Below are positions 34,474-47,007 of a stretch of DNA of 64,000 bases, piece after piece. This DNA is from Coriolopsis trogii. Lineage: Eukaryota > Basidiomycota > Agaricomycetes > Polyporales > Polyporaceae. The stretch is taken from assembly GCA_020543525.1 (NCBI GenBank), contig JAHYIO010000033.1, positions 992,001-1,056,000 on the forward strand, read 5' to 3'. Under the pieces are notes generated by a model. That model was not told the origin of the DNA, searched no databases, and saw only the letters and a list, made by a program, of their open reading frames with translations. The translations under genes were made by a program, and so were the position numbers. How positions within the stretch are numbered: the first letter of the stretch is position 1; every line of letters begins with the position of its first letter.

Positions 34474-36108
34474 TTACAGCTTGCAGAACTTGCCCTGCAT
34501 CCAGACGCGGTACATCTTCAGCTGCCGCTTCCTGTTCACGATGAGACGCCGATCTACGCCGAGTTGCTCGATGCCGAACAGCGGGTGCGACCCTTCGCGC
34601 AGTGGGAGGGGTTCCGATAGGATTGGATGGATCGTTCCAAACTTTGGAGTATCCCTACTCTTGTTGTCGATCGAAAGCGACTCTAGTGTGGCTTGGGCGT
34701 CTGCAAGCCTTGGGCTAGCCGCAGGTTCGTGCGACAGTTCTGGGGGAGTTGAAGATGTGACGTATGGAGTGGGATCCCCGTCCGAGTGTTCTTCGTTCTC
34801 CTCGACGATTCGTATTGCGCGTTGCTCTCTGGACGCAGCAGGTGCGGGAGCACCGGTGAAGAGAAGTGCGAGTTCGTCTGCGCAATCCGGTCAGTAACGA
34901 TTCGGGTCCTGCGAGCGTGCGGTGGAATGGCTGACCTATCTCGAAGAAGTACACCCTCGTCTTGTCTCCGCGGATGTAGAAGTTGTCGTCGAGCAGACGG
35001 CCTCCTTTGAACCTGAGCTGGGTGAGATCGTATCGACCGTAATCTCGAAAGAGAACTCTGCCGCCCGGTCTCAGGATCTGTACCGAACACAGATAAATAT
35101 AAACGTCCTTCGGATGAGGGGAGTCGGATGCCAACTTTGTGAATGTTGCAGATAGCGTTGGCCCATTCTGTCGGATGCAATGCGCTTAGGACAAATATGA
35201 GTACGACGATGTCCACGCTTCCCGGCTCAAGATCTGGAGGAAGCGTCGGGGAGGTCAGATCCCAAACTGCGGCTTGGATTTTCCCCAAAGGTGGTGTCAA
35301 GTATAGAGGGTTATTCTGCGACGTGAGGGGCAATCACACGATGGGCTGTACGGTACTCCTTACCTGGACCAACTTGACTGCGTGAGACGAGTAGTCATAC
35401 GCTCGTAATTCGAGGTGCGGATTCTGGTTCGTCGAGAGCAACGGGAACACGGCGTTTCCTGCCCCTAGAGACCAAGAAGTCAGTGAAAGTCCGGAAGCAG
35501 TGAGATCCCAATCAAGCTTACCGCAGCCGATTTCGGCAACAGTGATCGGTCCTGCCTATGGTGCATCAACAGAGCACTTCAAAATGCTATGTTGGGACTT
35601 ACATCAGGCTCCCCGGCTGCCTTCAGCTCTGGAAACTCGAGATGCAGCCTGGTCATCGGTTGTAAGTACATCAGACGCTGAACACCATCGCAGATACTTC
35701 ACCATTTCCTGTTGCGAAAGAAGTTGCTAGCGTTCATCTTGTAGAAATTGTCCCTACGAAACAACTCAGTGTCGAGAACGTCGATGCATCCAAGATGCTC
35801 ACCAATGCCGTGCTGGCTTCTCGTTGTACTTTGCCTTGTCGGTGTCGGGGACAGGGGCACTCTTTTGCCTGTTCAGAGCGGCCGAGATGACTTGGTCCTG
35901 ATCATCTGGCGGAGGGACATGATCCCAAGCATTCTGACTCCATACATCTGCTTCTTCCGTGAGGAATCTGGCGAGTACGATGAGATCTACGCCTCTCTCG
36001 AGAACGAGACGGCGCGGACCTGGAGCCAAATGGCGGTTTTTCGGTGGAGACATCGTGCACGGAGGACGCGGTCTTCGGTATCCTCGGCGAGTGGTCGTCA
36101 GCAGACAT
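34474..36108 (-). CDS. tRNA N3-methylcytidine methyltransferase, Trm140/METTL2 type
   Basis: SAM-dependent enzyme forming m3C at position 32 of the tRNA anticodon loop (Thr and/or Ser isoacceptors in the family). Exons downwards are 36108-36020, 35967-35803, 35753-35703, 35648-35603, 35555-35522, 35464-35364, 35315-35136, 35077-34936 and 34877-34474, giving 403 residues. The family N-terminus [20 protein letters not shown] and [15 protein letters not shown] appears only after splicing, which fixes the first three exons. The SAM site is [18 protein letters not shown], followed by [17 protein letters not shown] and [16 protein letters not shown]...[10 protein letters not shown]. There is an Asp/Ser-rich insertion before the C-terminal [20 protein letters not shown], which matches the family end. 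It is transcribed divergently from the Rho GEF. Confidence 0.93.
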
Positions 36109-36321
36109 ACCGAGTGTAGAAAACAGAGGGCGTACTGGGACAGAACTAGGCGAAGGGAACAGCCGGGGAGCCCAAGTCCCCGGATTCCAAATAAGGCAGG
36201 GAGGGCCAGGGCCGTAATCAGAGCCGCAGCGCTCAGCTCAGACTCTCGACTCACCGCCAACGCCGAGTCGTCCTCACCGTCCGATGTATTCTACGCCTCT
36301 GCTCTGACCCTCTCCCTCACC
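36109..36321. promoter_or_regulatory. Divergent promoter of the tRNA methyltransferase and Rho GEF genes
   Basis: Only 213 bp separate the two start codons, so both promoters and 5' UTRs must overlap or abut. No clear TATA box seen for either gene. Confidence 0.6.
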
Positions 36322-39300
36322 ATGTCCTCCGTCGCCGCCATGCAGTCTCTCTCGCCCGGCGACGAAGATCTCGCCCAGCTCTACCACCAAGTCCTCGCAG
36401 GCTTCGCGGACGAGTCGCCCAATGGCGAACAATCCGGCCATATCCATCGCGTGCCTTCGCCGCCAGATCGTGAACTCGAATCCATCTATGGCCAGTATCA
36501 GTCCGGCGAAGGAACCCCAACTGCGAACAGACTACACCCATCGGCACGGTCGGGTGCCAGTTGTGCGTCTTTCCGTTGCAGTGTATGTCCGGTTTGATCT
36601 GAACCCTCCCCAGCTTCCCACTTCGGTCTCCCACCATCTCCTCGCCCACAACCACCACCACATCCCCCTGCGCCCAAGAGCACGTCGTCCAATAGCCCCC
36701 AGTCTCCTACGCAGCGCGCCCCAAGACCCCTCCCTCGAATCCCAGGCTCCAGCTCCGCAGGGCCCCTCGTGCCGCCCCCGCCTCCACCGCCCATCATGTA
36801 CGGCATGCCAGAAGCCCGTCCGTATCAGGCCGAGGAACCTCGGCCAAAGCACAACAGCGGGGATTCGTGCGTGTCCTCCCATATATTCGTAATGTCGCTT
36901 GGTCGCGCTGATACGACTTTCTGAAGTGGACGACAGCTTCCCCGCGCACCCAATGGCTACAACGGAATGTCACATTCGTCCAGCTACAACGGCCATCCGT
37001 CCTCCTCCAACCACAGTGGGATGGTCCATCCACCCGCGAACTCTGCTATGCTCCCACGGCTTCCGTCTTTAAACGGTGCGTACGTTGCAGAACCACGGCC
37101 AGGATCTGCTGGCACGCGTCCTGGCTCGTCGGATAGTATGTCAAGAGGGCAGTATTCCATGCCTGTCCCGGACACGTCTGATTCGTATGGATGGCGCCCA
37201 TCTCCCTCGAGCGAGCCGCGCCGCCCGCCGCCAGGGGCACAGCCAAGTAAGATTCCAGGCTATGGTGGCGTGTACGACGACGAGCGACCCCCAAGCTCTC
37301 CGTCTACTCTGGACATGCCCGACGGCTATTCGTCACAATCGGAGCATAAGCCATACTCGCAACGATCCAACTCGTCACTTGCGACAGCACCCCCCCTTCC
37401 ACATAGCCAGAGCTGTAAGTTTCAAGCCTGTAACACAAACTCCGCAAGTGCTCATTTGAGTTCAGACCCACAGACGATGCAAAGCATTGGGAGATCTACC
37501 TCGTCGGGTTCTGCTGGATCGTCAGCATACCCCAACGCACTGGATCGGAATTCTTCATACACGACGCGTACGACCATGTCTTCTGTCTACCAGGACAGTG
37601 AGCTAGCTTTCCGGCCTAGCTCATCCCTAGCCACCTCCGTCAATCGGGGTAACTCTGTCGGCTCATATGCTTCAAAGGGCTCGGACGGTGGCTGGTCCAC
37701 CTCAACACCACCCTCGGTAGCCCATACATATCAGCAGCATCCATCTCAGCAGAGCTATTTCGGATCTCAGGACATGTACCGAGCTCCTTCATTACAGGAA
37801 CCCGCCGCGTCTTCATCCAATTATCGCGATCCGGATCTGGTACGCACTATCAATGACATCAAGCGACCGCTGGAATTGCACGTATATGACGATCAAGAGG
37901 ACGAGTTCTACGACGAAGACCCGTCAGAGGATGGCGACGACCGATTCTTCAACCCGGCTTTACTCAGCCATATCGCCGTGCGGCTCCGCGACAAGGTACC
38001 TCGTGGTACGCATGTCAAAGGTAGCATACCATACCCTCGAGCCTTCACTGGAAAGGACATTGTGGTATGTGTCATAGGCATTCCTTCCCGATCCGGAAGT
38101 TCACATCCTTCCATAGTCCACAATCCAGTCGCAAATACAGCGCGAACTCCTTGTCACCCATGGTATCTCCACAAATGATCGTCGCGCGGCACTCCAGGTG
38201 GCCCGCAGCTTACAGAGCCAACTTTTCTTCTACGAGGTTGAATGGGGCGACCGGCCGCTACAGGATGGCGTCGAGGACGTGTACATGTTTTGGGACGACC
38301 AAGAAGGTGCTTCGGATGCCCGCATGGAACGGGAGGAGCTGCCAACTGCGGTGATCACTCTGTTAACATCGTGCTACGCATCGCTATGTGATGACGAGAG
38401 CCCCTGTTATTCGTACACATGTCCGCGCCGGGTACGTCTTGTTCTCTCCCGAGCGGTGATAGACACAATGCTGACATATTCCGGTGCAGAGAAGCGCTTT
38501 CCCGCTCATAACGCAGGCCGAGAAGGACGAGGAAGAAGACAAGGTGCGGAGAATGCGATGCGATTTGACGAGTGCATGGTGCTAATGGAAACGCGTTCCA
38601 GGACGAATGGACGCGGACAGTGCCTCGCGAGCTTCTGGCTACTCTTCCGGAGAGTGAAGTAAACCGTCAGAAGTATGTGGTTCATGATGCTCCAGTCTCA
38701 GACCGCAATTTGACAGTTTCGATCAGCATCATCCACAAGATGATACTCAAAGAGAAGCAGTACTTGCGTGACCTTGATACCATAGAAACTGTAAGTTGCC
38801 ATCTCCGCACAGCAGGACATGGATGCTCATCGACTATCCGTAGCTCTTCATCCGTCCCTTGCGGAATGCTCAACCGCCTGTTGTCCGGCTGAGCGAGCTG
38901 GACGAGTTCATTGACGAGGTCTTTGGTAACGTCCTCGACCTACGCGAATGCAACCGGCGGCTGCTAGAGATGATCTACGTCCGGCAACGGGAGCAGCAGC
39001 CCGTCATCCAGGGTATAGGCGATATCTTCCTGGAAGCAGCGACGGAATTCCGGCTGGCGTACCCGATCTATGTCGGTCATCTGCCGGTCGCGGAGAAGCG
39101 GATGAAGGACGAGCTCGAGAAGAATGCCGAATTCAAGCGCTTTGTTGAGGTGCGTCATTTTGTCGTGGGTATGCTCTGTCGATCCCTATCTCACGCACGC
39201 ATACATGCACGCACCATAGCAATGTTCACGACACCCGGATGCGCATAGGCTTGATTTGAAGCATTTCCTCACTCGACCATCGGAGCACTTGCAGAAGTAC

Positions 39301-42300
39301 CCGGTGCTGCTAGAGGCGATCTGTAATGAGACGACGGAGGGGAACCCGGATGCTGAGTTCTTGCGGGAGGCTATCACTGCGATCAAGAAGCTGCAGACGG
39401 TCGCGACCCTCTGGACCTGGCAGTCGGCCATGGGCAAGGGTTCGACGGGCAAGCTGGAGTGGCACAACCTCGTCTCTGAGGAGGCTAGGCAAGAATTATC
39501 GAAAACGGAGGTCAAGCGCCAGAAGTGAGTCCGAGATACCGAGAGCAAACGGAACAAACACTGATGTCGTCCAGCGTCATCTTTGAACTCATCAAGGGTG
39601 AAATGGACTATGTTCGCGATCTGGAGAACATCGAAGTGGTACGTGAACTGGAGAACGTCCTCAGAGTCTGGTCCAGTCACTCAATCGCATGCAGATGTAC
39701 GTCGCCCCGCTGAGGGAAATGGACCCACCGATCATCCCTCGCGATCGTCTCGAGCAGTTCATCCAGGAGGTCTTCCACAACTACGCGGAGCTGCATGCGC
39801 ACCATCGACGGATGCTTAACAAGCTTCATGAGATCCAGCGGGACGAGCACCCAGTCATTCGGAGTGTCACTGCGGCCATCTACGACGCCGTGCTCAATTT
39901 CAGGGAGGCGTACATGGAGTACATCCCCAACTATCCCATTGCCGCGTACCGAATCGATGACGAGATGGCGAACAACCCGCAGTTCAAGACGTTTGTCGAC
40001 GTGAGTGTTCTCGCTCGAATTATAGCCTCGCGCGATGGCTCAAAACGATGTCATCTAGCAATGTACACGTCATCCTGATGCACACCGCCTGGACATGAAA
40101 AACTTCATCAATCGACCCATCCCGCGTCTGCTCCGTTATGAGCTGCTGCTGAAGAACATCCTTGACGAGACTCCGGAGGGACACGAGGACAGGGATTATA
40201 TCCCGCAGGTGCTCGATGTCATCAAGGCGCTTGGTAAGGAGACCGAGCCCGGTGTCGTGTCTGCGAAGCAGAAGGTCGAGGTCTGGCGCTACAACTCGAA
40301 TCTCCAGTTCAAGAGCGGAGAGTACATTGTAAGCACTCTGCGTTTCTGATGTGCGTCTGGGCCGCACACTAACGTCGATGCAGGACATGGATTTGTTGAA
40401 CGAGAACCGCTCGTTGATCCATACGGGCAAGTTGCTGCGTCAGCCCGATACTGGCTTCGAATGGAACGGTTGGACAGAGCTCTTCGTTCTCTTGTTTGAC
40501 AACTACTGTGAGGATTTCGCTTTCTCGTGCTTAATGCTCGAAGACTCACAGACGACGAACAGTGGTGATGACGAAGCCCAAGGAGAAGGAAGGACAGACG
40601 AAATACCAAGTATATCGCCGTGTAAGTCAATATTTACGTCACGATCTATGCGACCATTGACATCGGATAAAGCCCATCCCTCTGGACCTGCTCACTCTCG
40701 CGAACTTCACCGATCCCCCGACGCAACGTGGCAACAGCATCCTTCGTCTGGGCCGCTCCGAACGACACGCTGGAGACGCCGGTACGCCGGTCGGCGCTGC
40801 GACCTCACCCGAGTCTGCCACCGACTCGCGGCTGGTGTACCCGTGCACGATCCACCACAATGGTCGGCTCGGTGGGCTGTACACTGTCTTTGCAGAGTCT
40901 GTCCAGGCGCGGAACGAGTGGAAGCAGAAGCTCGAGGAGGCGATCGGGTTGCGCAAGGTCGTGCAGGACTCGAACAAGGTGTTCGAGATCGAGACGCTCA
41001 GCGCGGACACGTTCTTGGTGCCGTCGATGATGTCGAGTACGGGCGCGTCGTGGTCGCATGGGGAGGCGTTCACGGGCAAGGTCACTTGCTCTGTGCCGTT
41101 CAGTGAGTGTCGAATATGTGTGCGCGTGCGGGTTGAATGCTGATGCGTTGGTACAGCTACTGCGGATGGTCGGGGCTTGGTCGCCATCGGGTGCGCTGAG
41201 GGTGTCTGGATCGGATTCCGTCATGATTCGCGATGTGAGTGCTTTCGTTCACATCACCTCCTTGCTGATGCTGACTATCGCGCTCTATAGCATTGCGACG
41301 GGTGCTGCACCTCAAGATGGTCACCCAGTGTGCGATGCTCGAGGACTTCGGCATCTTCCTCGTCTTGGCTGATAAAGTCCGTGGCTCTGCTATGTCATTG
41401 TTTCCACTCATGAGGAGGACTGACACACCACCTCCCAGTCGCTGTTCGCCTACCACATTGAAGCGTTGGTACCCTCGTCCCCGCAGAGCGCTCATACATC
41501 GCAGACGCCCCAGAAGCTAAGCGGCAACAAGGACGTTCACTTCTTCAGTGTCGGGAACCTCAACGGTCGCACGCTGGTCATTTACATGAAGAAGAAAGGA
41601 GTAGGTGGCCTTTAGCCTTGCCAGTTCCGTACCATTCTAACATGCTACTGCAGCTTGACAGCGTTTTCCGTGTGCTGGAGCCTGTCGTGGGCAAGATCAA
41701 CGAGCGGACGAAGGCACCGCAGACGTTTGGATCTCGTCTTGGTTTGCGGTCTCAACGATCGGAATGGTTCCGAGTGTACAGGGTCAGTTGCCCGATAACG
41801 TTCGGGATGAAATCAGGCTGACGAGTGTCTTCTAGGACTTCTTCCTTCCCTCTGAAGCGTTCGACCTGATCTTCTTAAAGGCGAAGATCGTCATCTTGTG
41901 TACCAAGGGCTTCGAAATCATGGACCTGACCGAGTAAGTGTCCGATGTATCGTCGCCTTCGGTCACACACTGACGCCGTGCTGTAGTTTCAAGAGTGTCA
42001 CGATCCCTCAACGTGATGATCCTCGACTAGAGAAGTTGGCCAAGCGATGCGAGAGCTGTCGACCGATGGGCATGTTCCGATCCAGCAACGACGAGTTCTT
42101 GCTCTGCTATGATGGTACGTAGCTTCGCGGTCGCCCAGCGTACAATCTCTTGACGCATATATCCTGTAGAATTCGGGCTCTACGTCGATCGGCATGGAGA
42201 CCCCAGTCGCTCGAACGGTACCATCGAATGGGAAGGTACCGCAGAGCACGTCGCGTGGCACCCGCCCTACGTCCTCTTGTTCGACAGCCGCTTCATCGAG

Positions 42301-42666
42301 ATCCGCCACGTCGAGACTGGCCGTCTTGCCCAAATCATCCCAGGCAACGACGTGCGGTGTATCTGGGATGGTCGGGGCGTCACAGGTGTGCCGCCTGCAG
42401 GCCCGGTGCCCGAAGGCTACGGCCAGGAATCAATCTCGCAGGAGCCTCGCGTGCACGGGGTTATGAACGCTACCGATGCTGGACCGCTGGGCCCCGTAGT
42501 GCGCGGGGGGCGGCCGATCGCTCAACACGTTTTTGAGCTCATACCCACCATCCCGCTCTATCTTCCGGGGTCGCTTGCTTCGCCCTCGCAATCGACGACG
42601 TACTTCTCGCAGAACAACTCACCACCGCATTCTCCACAACTCAACCCGGCGCTTTCGTGGCGTTAG
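36322..42666 (+). CDS. Rom2-type Rho guanine nucleotide exchange factor with two tandem DH domains (DEP-DH-DH-PH-CNH)
   Basis: Activator of Rho1-type GTPases in cell-wall integrity and polarity. 23 exons: 36322-36562, 36614-36866, 36927-37414, 37466-38064, 38117-38431, 38490-38543, 38602-38672, 38727-38790, 38844-39149, 39220-39524, 39575-39638, 39695-40000, 40059-40328, 40384-40507, 40563-40621, 40673-41102, 41157-41234, 41291-41376, 41439-41600, 41654-41782, 41836-41933, 41987-42114 and 42170-42666; 1708 residues. A Ser/Pro-rich N-terminus includes PPPPPPPIMYG. The DEP-like domain is at ~500-600 (FNPALLSHIAVRLRDKVP...FTGKDIV). DH1 is at ~672-850 (NIIHKMILKEKQYLRDLD...RPSEHLQKYPVLLEAI) and DH2 at ~897-1075 (NVIFELIKGEMDYVRDLE...RPIPRLLRYELLLKNI). 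A PH-like region ends with RNEWKQKLEEAI, and the CNH domain is at ~1320-1660. Known Rom2/Rgf proteins carry one DH. The model splices with no stop. Confidence 0.88.
38602..40328 (+). repeat. Intragenic tandem duplication of the DH-domain exons, period about 850 bp
   Basis: Exon 8 (38727-38790) and exon 11 (39575-39638) are both 64 nt; exon 9 (38844-39149) and exon 12 (39695-40000) are both 306 nt. The intron phases around them match, and the following exons begin QCSRHPDAHRLDLKHF and QCTRHPDAHRLDMKNF. Protein similarity is clear, but the introns differ in sequence, so the duplication is old. Confidence 0.88.
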
Positions 42667-42916
42667 GTATGCCCTGACTCTCGCTCGCTCGCTCCCTGTG
42701 TATTGTTTTGCATCTCTCGTCATACATCCGCTATCCCCACCTGAACACTGCGTGCGCGTTCGTGGTCTCTACGCGTGGTCGTTTGATGCCACCCTGATCG
42801 CGGCCCATATTGAAGTATTTTATGTGGATCTACCGGCTCTATGTAATGATATCACTCTTTCCGCAATCTTACACTTGACCTGCTATCACGCTAGTGCTCT
42901 CCAGGGTCTTCTGTCG

Positions 42917-43928
42917 TCACGCAAAAGCATCATCGTCCCCGTGGAAGAACCTCAGAACGGCAGCGGCAACCTCGACACCGTCATGCTCCCACTCCGCTTT
43001 GTCGACCGCCTCGCCGACCTGTTCGTCTTCCTCCTCGTGCCCGAGCTGGCCCATCTCGACCCTCTGCCTGACTTGCGCCTTGACCATGCCTTCGTCGAAA
43101 CCGAGGTGGCCCTGAGAAGTGAACATGCGTCTTGGGATGTAACATCCCTGGATGGGCGTGAGGTCAGTGCGGCCCCAAACGTGAACCTCCTCGTCCTCCT
43201 TGAGAAGATCCGATGTCTGCGCGGAGGGCGCATTGTCGACGTGGTCGACGTGCATCTGATGGAGGTGGATCGTGTGCTTGTCCTCGTCCTCGTCCTCATT
43301 CTCGTCCTCGTTCCCGTTTCTGTCCTTGTCCTTGTTCTTGGAGAGGTTGAAGAGGCGTCGGCCGAGCGGGGTGAGTTCGATGGTCGTGTGCGAGAGCTCC
43401 CATTTGTTGCCGGGGGTGGAGGTGATGCGCGAGCCGTGGAGGCGGCAGAGGAGCTGGTGTCCAAAGCAGATGCCCGAAAAGCGGATATGCGGGCGGGTCT
43501 TCCAGATTTCTGTCGGAACGGTTCGTTAGAATTGGTTATTCGACTGTTGGGATTTAGGTGAACGTGCGATTGCAAGGCGTACCCCTCATGAGATCGAGCA
43601 GCTTCAGGATCCACTCGTTGTCCCCATGGGCGTCGTACTTGCTCCCCGTGAGCAGGATTGCGTGGACGTCGAGCTCGTCGATCTCGGCGAGCGTGGGTAC
43701 TTGCCCGCCTTCGTCTTCCACGACGTACTTGATCACGGTCTCAATGCCCAGGGGCGGATTGTGCTTCTCGCCCGCCTCCTTGAAGAGTTGGTCCAGGACG
43801 TCGCCGAACGAGCCCCTGCGTTCCTTCGTCTCCGTGTTGGCGTCGTCGGTCTCCAGGACGAGCATGCGTGCTCTTTCTGGGTGAGAGGACTTGTGGACCC
43901 GGGTGCCTTGGTCGAGCGAGGAAGGCAT
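42917..43928 (-). CDS. Class I glutamine-amidotransferase-like protein
   Basis: Member of the GMP-synthase-like GATase family; substrate unknown. The ATG chosen is at 43928 (MPSSLDQGTRV), just before the first beta strand RARMLVLETDDAN; exons are 43928-43583 and 43509-42917, giving 312 residues. Upstream in-frame Met codons exist (to 44087) and cannot be excluded. HAILLTGSKYDAHGDNEWI is the usual strand before the nucleophile elbow, and the nucleophile is FSGICFGHQLL (Cys). An acidic repeat of Asn/Glu/Asp (about NGNEDENEDEDEDED) interrupts the middle. The catalytic His motif, normally GHPEF, reads SQGHLGFDE, so the usual Glu of the triad is not in place. The gene converges with the Rho GEF, stop to stop 250 bp apart. 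A plus-strand open frame across the same DNA is a shadow. Confidence 0.85.
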
Positions 43929-44320
43929 GGTGGTTGCAATTGAGGACGGACAGGGAACGGAAGGAACAGAAGGGCCCAGGAGGTGACGAAGAGTGACACA
44001 TTTTTCGAATGTGAAGACATCTGAGGTGAGTGAGGTTATGTCGCAGCGAGTCATTCGAAACGCCCTCGGACGCCAAAGGGCCCGCATCGGCGAGTCTCAC
44101 ACGGGAAACGTAACCATGCTCCTTGTCATAGTGCCTATCGACACGGATGAGCGGTGGTTGCTGCAGGAGCGACGACATATCTGACGGAGCCTGCGGCCAA
44201 GATTTATGTTTGTAGCAAGATTCACTCGAGAGGTTGCACAGAGACGGTGACGTCATGACGAGCGCAAATCCTAAACATCAGGTCACGTGACACGGATTGT
44301 ATACTACAGTACAGATACAC
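43929..44320. other. Short intergenic region
   Basis: About 390 bp: the promoter of the amidotransferase gene and the 3' flank of the F-box gene. Nothing else seen. Confidence 0.55.
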
Positions 44321-47007
44321 TCATGCGCGATGACTCGGAGGCGCAATCGGTCGCTGCGCATGAGGATTAGGAACAGGCAAGGTGATTCCAGGTCTCACAG
44401 TTGGGGAGCTTATGGTTGGATGCAAGTAGACTCTCCCATCCCGGATGCACTCCTCGGGGTCAATGATGCCATGTCTGGAAGTTGCGAGGTCAGGAAGCAC
44501 ACATACGTTCGAAAGAACGAATACTCACTCCTCCTTCAGGTGTGTCACCGTATGACTGCCCACCTTGATCCAGTCAGCGCACAACGAACAGACCCACACG
44601 CCACTGGGGGATTTCAGTGGCGAATAAGGCACAGCGGCTTCGATCTTGTGCACTTGTGCCAACGTAGCGTTGCCCACCGCCCTCCATGTGGAGTGTGTCC
44701 ACATTGTGCCAGTGCGGTAGGAGTGGTCCATCTGTAGCATGCACGTCGTCTCAGAACAACGACGACGAGAATTGGTTCTTCCACTCACCGCCGCGTCCCA
44801 CGCGTAGACCCGATTCTTGCCCTGCTGCACGCAGTCGAGGCACCGCAACCGCCCTTGACAAACGTCATCCAGCTCCTGCGCGCTGGCACGCTTCGAATCG
44901 AGCCCAAGAGCCTTGAGGATGTGATGCATGGGGTTCAGTACATGGAACGAGTGTGAGTCGGGGTCAAAGAGCCTGCGAGCGGCCCTCTTCGCTTGCTCTT
45001 CCAGCACAAGTCCATCTTGCAATACGCTGATTCGTAATAGTTCTTGAGCTGTCTCCTCGTGCGGCCTCATTATACAGCGGCCGCGTGTGCACTCGTGGAA
45101 CAGAGCGTCCCGGAAACGCATGGGGCCGGACCCCTTCGGGCACTCACTGCACATGAAGACCGCTGTGGCCAGGCCGAACACGTCTTCGACGTCCTCTGCC
45201 ACATAGCCCTTAAATGAACGCAAGATACGTGTCGCTTCTTCGGTTACGGCGGCCTCCCAGCGGGTCGCAACGTCGGTGACCACCCGGATGAAGTCTTGTA
45301 GGGTGACGACTTGGGTAGCGGGGGCGTCGATGATCGCAAAGCACTCCTCCGTGTACGCGAACACGAGGAAGTTGAATCGACGATCCATCTCTGCGGTCCT
45401 TGGCACTTGAATTCCGTAGTGGATGAGGATGGCTTCTTCGAGCGCTCCAAGGCGCGAGGTGATGCGAGCGAGCCGTTCCGCCTTTAGTCGAGCAGCCTGC
45501 ATGGCAGCCCGTATATCCTCCATAAACCCCTTGACCTCACGACGTACTTTGAGCCATTCTACGCGGGAATGTGAGTCTCGCTCACCACCATGCAAAGACA
45601 CGCATACCTACCGTTGTGCGTGAGCTTGGTAGACCGTGCCACGATGGGCATTTCCTCCAAGCGCTTCAGCTCGGATTTGCTGAGGAATTCTACCTCCTCG
45701 CTCCACCCGGACTCGCGGAGCTTCTGTAGTATACTGAAAATAGCCACGCGAGTTAGTTGTATGTACGGAAATGATTGGTAGAATAGCTACTCACTCCGCA
45801 AATCGCTGCTTTCTCTGCGCGTTTAGCTTGGCCGCTTCCTGATATTCGAACCAGGTGGCGCAGGCTTCCCCCGCCTTGAACGATAGAGGGGTGTTGAGCG
45901 AGCGGGTCGCTGAGTCAGTGAAAAACAGGGATCAGCTCACCTCCTTGAGGGCCTTGTTATCCACAATATGCCTCTTGATCGCCTCCCTTGCTAACAGTTC
46001 CCTCGCGTTTTTGTGAGCGCCCTCTGGAAGTTCCATTTGCGCGATGCGTTGTACCGTCGTGAGCAGAGCGTCGACTTCGGTCTTCAAAATGCGACAATGC
46101 TTGTCATCCTTCTCAATTATGCGGTTGTCATCATCGTACGTCCTGGGCGAGGTGATGCCACGTAAGACACACGAACGTAGTAGAGACTTAGACTGCCACT
46201 CACGGAGGGTCGACGTTTGGGCTGACATACATCATCCATTGGTTACGAACATGCCAGCCCACGGTGACCCCAGTCAGAGCTCTGGCGAGCATTTCCTCAG
46301 CCTCATTATGCGAGTATGTCCTGGATTAAAGAGCCATTGAGTCTCGACATTCGAGATACAAAGGATAGTCACACGCACACCAGTGGTAGACATTTCGAAC
46401 AGTATTTTGCGAACCACGCATGTAGGTGCACTTGGCGGACGTTGGCCCCACACGACTAAGGGGTGCGTCAGAACAATATCAACACCAAACAGTTTCCTGT
46501 AGAAAATGCGCAAAAACTCACGCGGCAGAAAGATGTGAAGAGATAGTGGGAGAACGCGGGCAGGCTCATATGTTTGGGTCGGGGTGGAAGATCCTTGGCG
46601 TGTCGGAAGACTGCGTTCCAGACGGTCTCCTTAACATTGCGCTTCAATAGAAGGTCCCTCATCCCTCTGCAAGTCCGAACGAGTGCGCAGAGGTCTCGCG
46701 GATGCAGATATTTGCATATCTGCAATTTGTAGGGGATCAGACGCCTGGTTAGAGGTCGAGCGGTCACCAGCTTGCCTACCTCGATCATCATATCCGGGGG
46801 CAGCTCCATGAAGTAGGACTTGACTATGCCTTTCTTCTTGGCTTTGCCCGCCGGTTGTCGCTTCTTAGCCGGAGCCGTCCTCGCGCTGCTCGTTGATGGC
46901 TCTGGGTCGGCGTCGTGGGGTGTCGAGGAGGTTGAGGCAACGCTCGACGGGTCCATATCAGCCTCGGTATGGTCGACCTTTACCCTCTTTCTGGAACGGA
47001 GCTGCAT
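44321..47007 (-). CDS. F-box protein with a C-terminal Cys-rich region (basidiomycete type)
   Basis: Probable substrate adaptor of an SCF ubiquitin ligase. Exons downwards are 47007-46522, 46455-46379, 46320-46204, 46142-45941, 45874-45795, 45733-45612, 45558-44789, 44731-44529 and 44474-44321, giving 736 residues. The N-terminus is Ser/Lys-rich with a basic patch (KKRQPAGKAKKKG). The F-box is near residues 63-110 (PPDMMIEV...YLHPRDLCALVRTCRGMRDL). Next is a zinc-binding-like CRSCGANVR...AKYCSKC, formed across the first splice. Helical segments and a second Cys cluster follow (CSECPKGS...CTRGRC and RCLDCVQ; later WVCSLCADW). Exon 9 is supported by HGIIDPEECIRDGRVYLHP, which appears only when the GTGAGT at 44528 is used. 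The target is unknown. Confidence 0.85.

Noticed and set aside
37079..37093. GTGCGT...TTGCAG as an intron in the Rho GEF N-terminus
   Set aside because: Only 15 nt long and the frame reads through without a stop.
42533..43561. A 342-residue open frame on the plus strand
   Set aside because: It lies across the second exon of the amidotransferase-like gene on the minus strand, where the nucleophile motif and splice sites are found; the plus frame has only low-complexity Val/Leu repeats.
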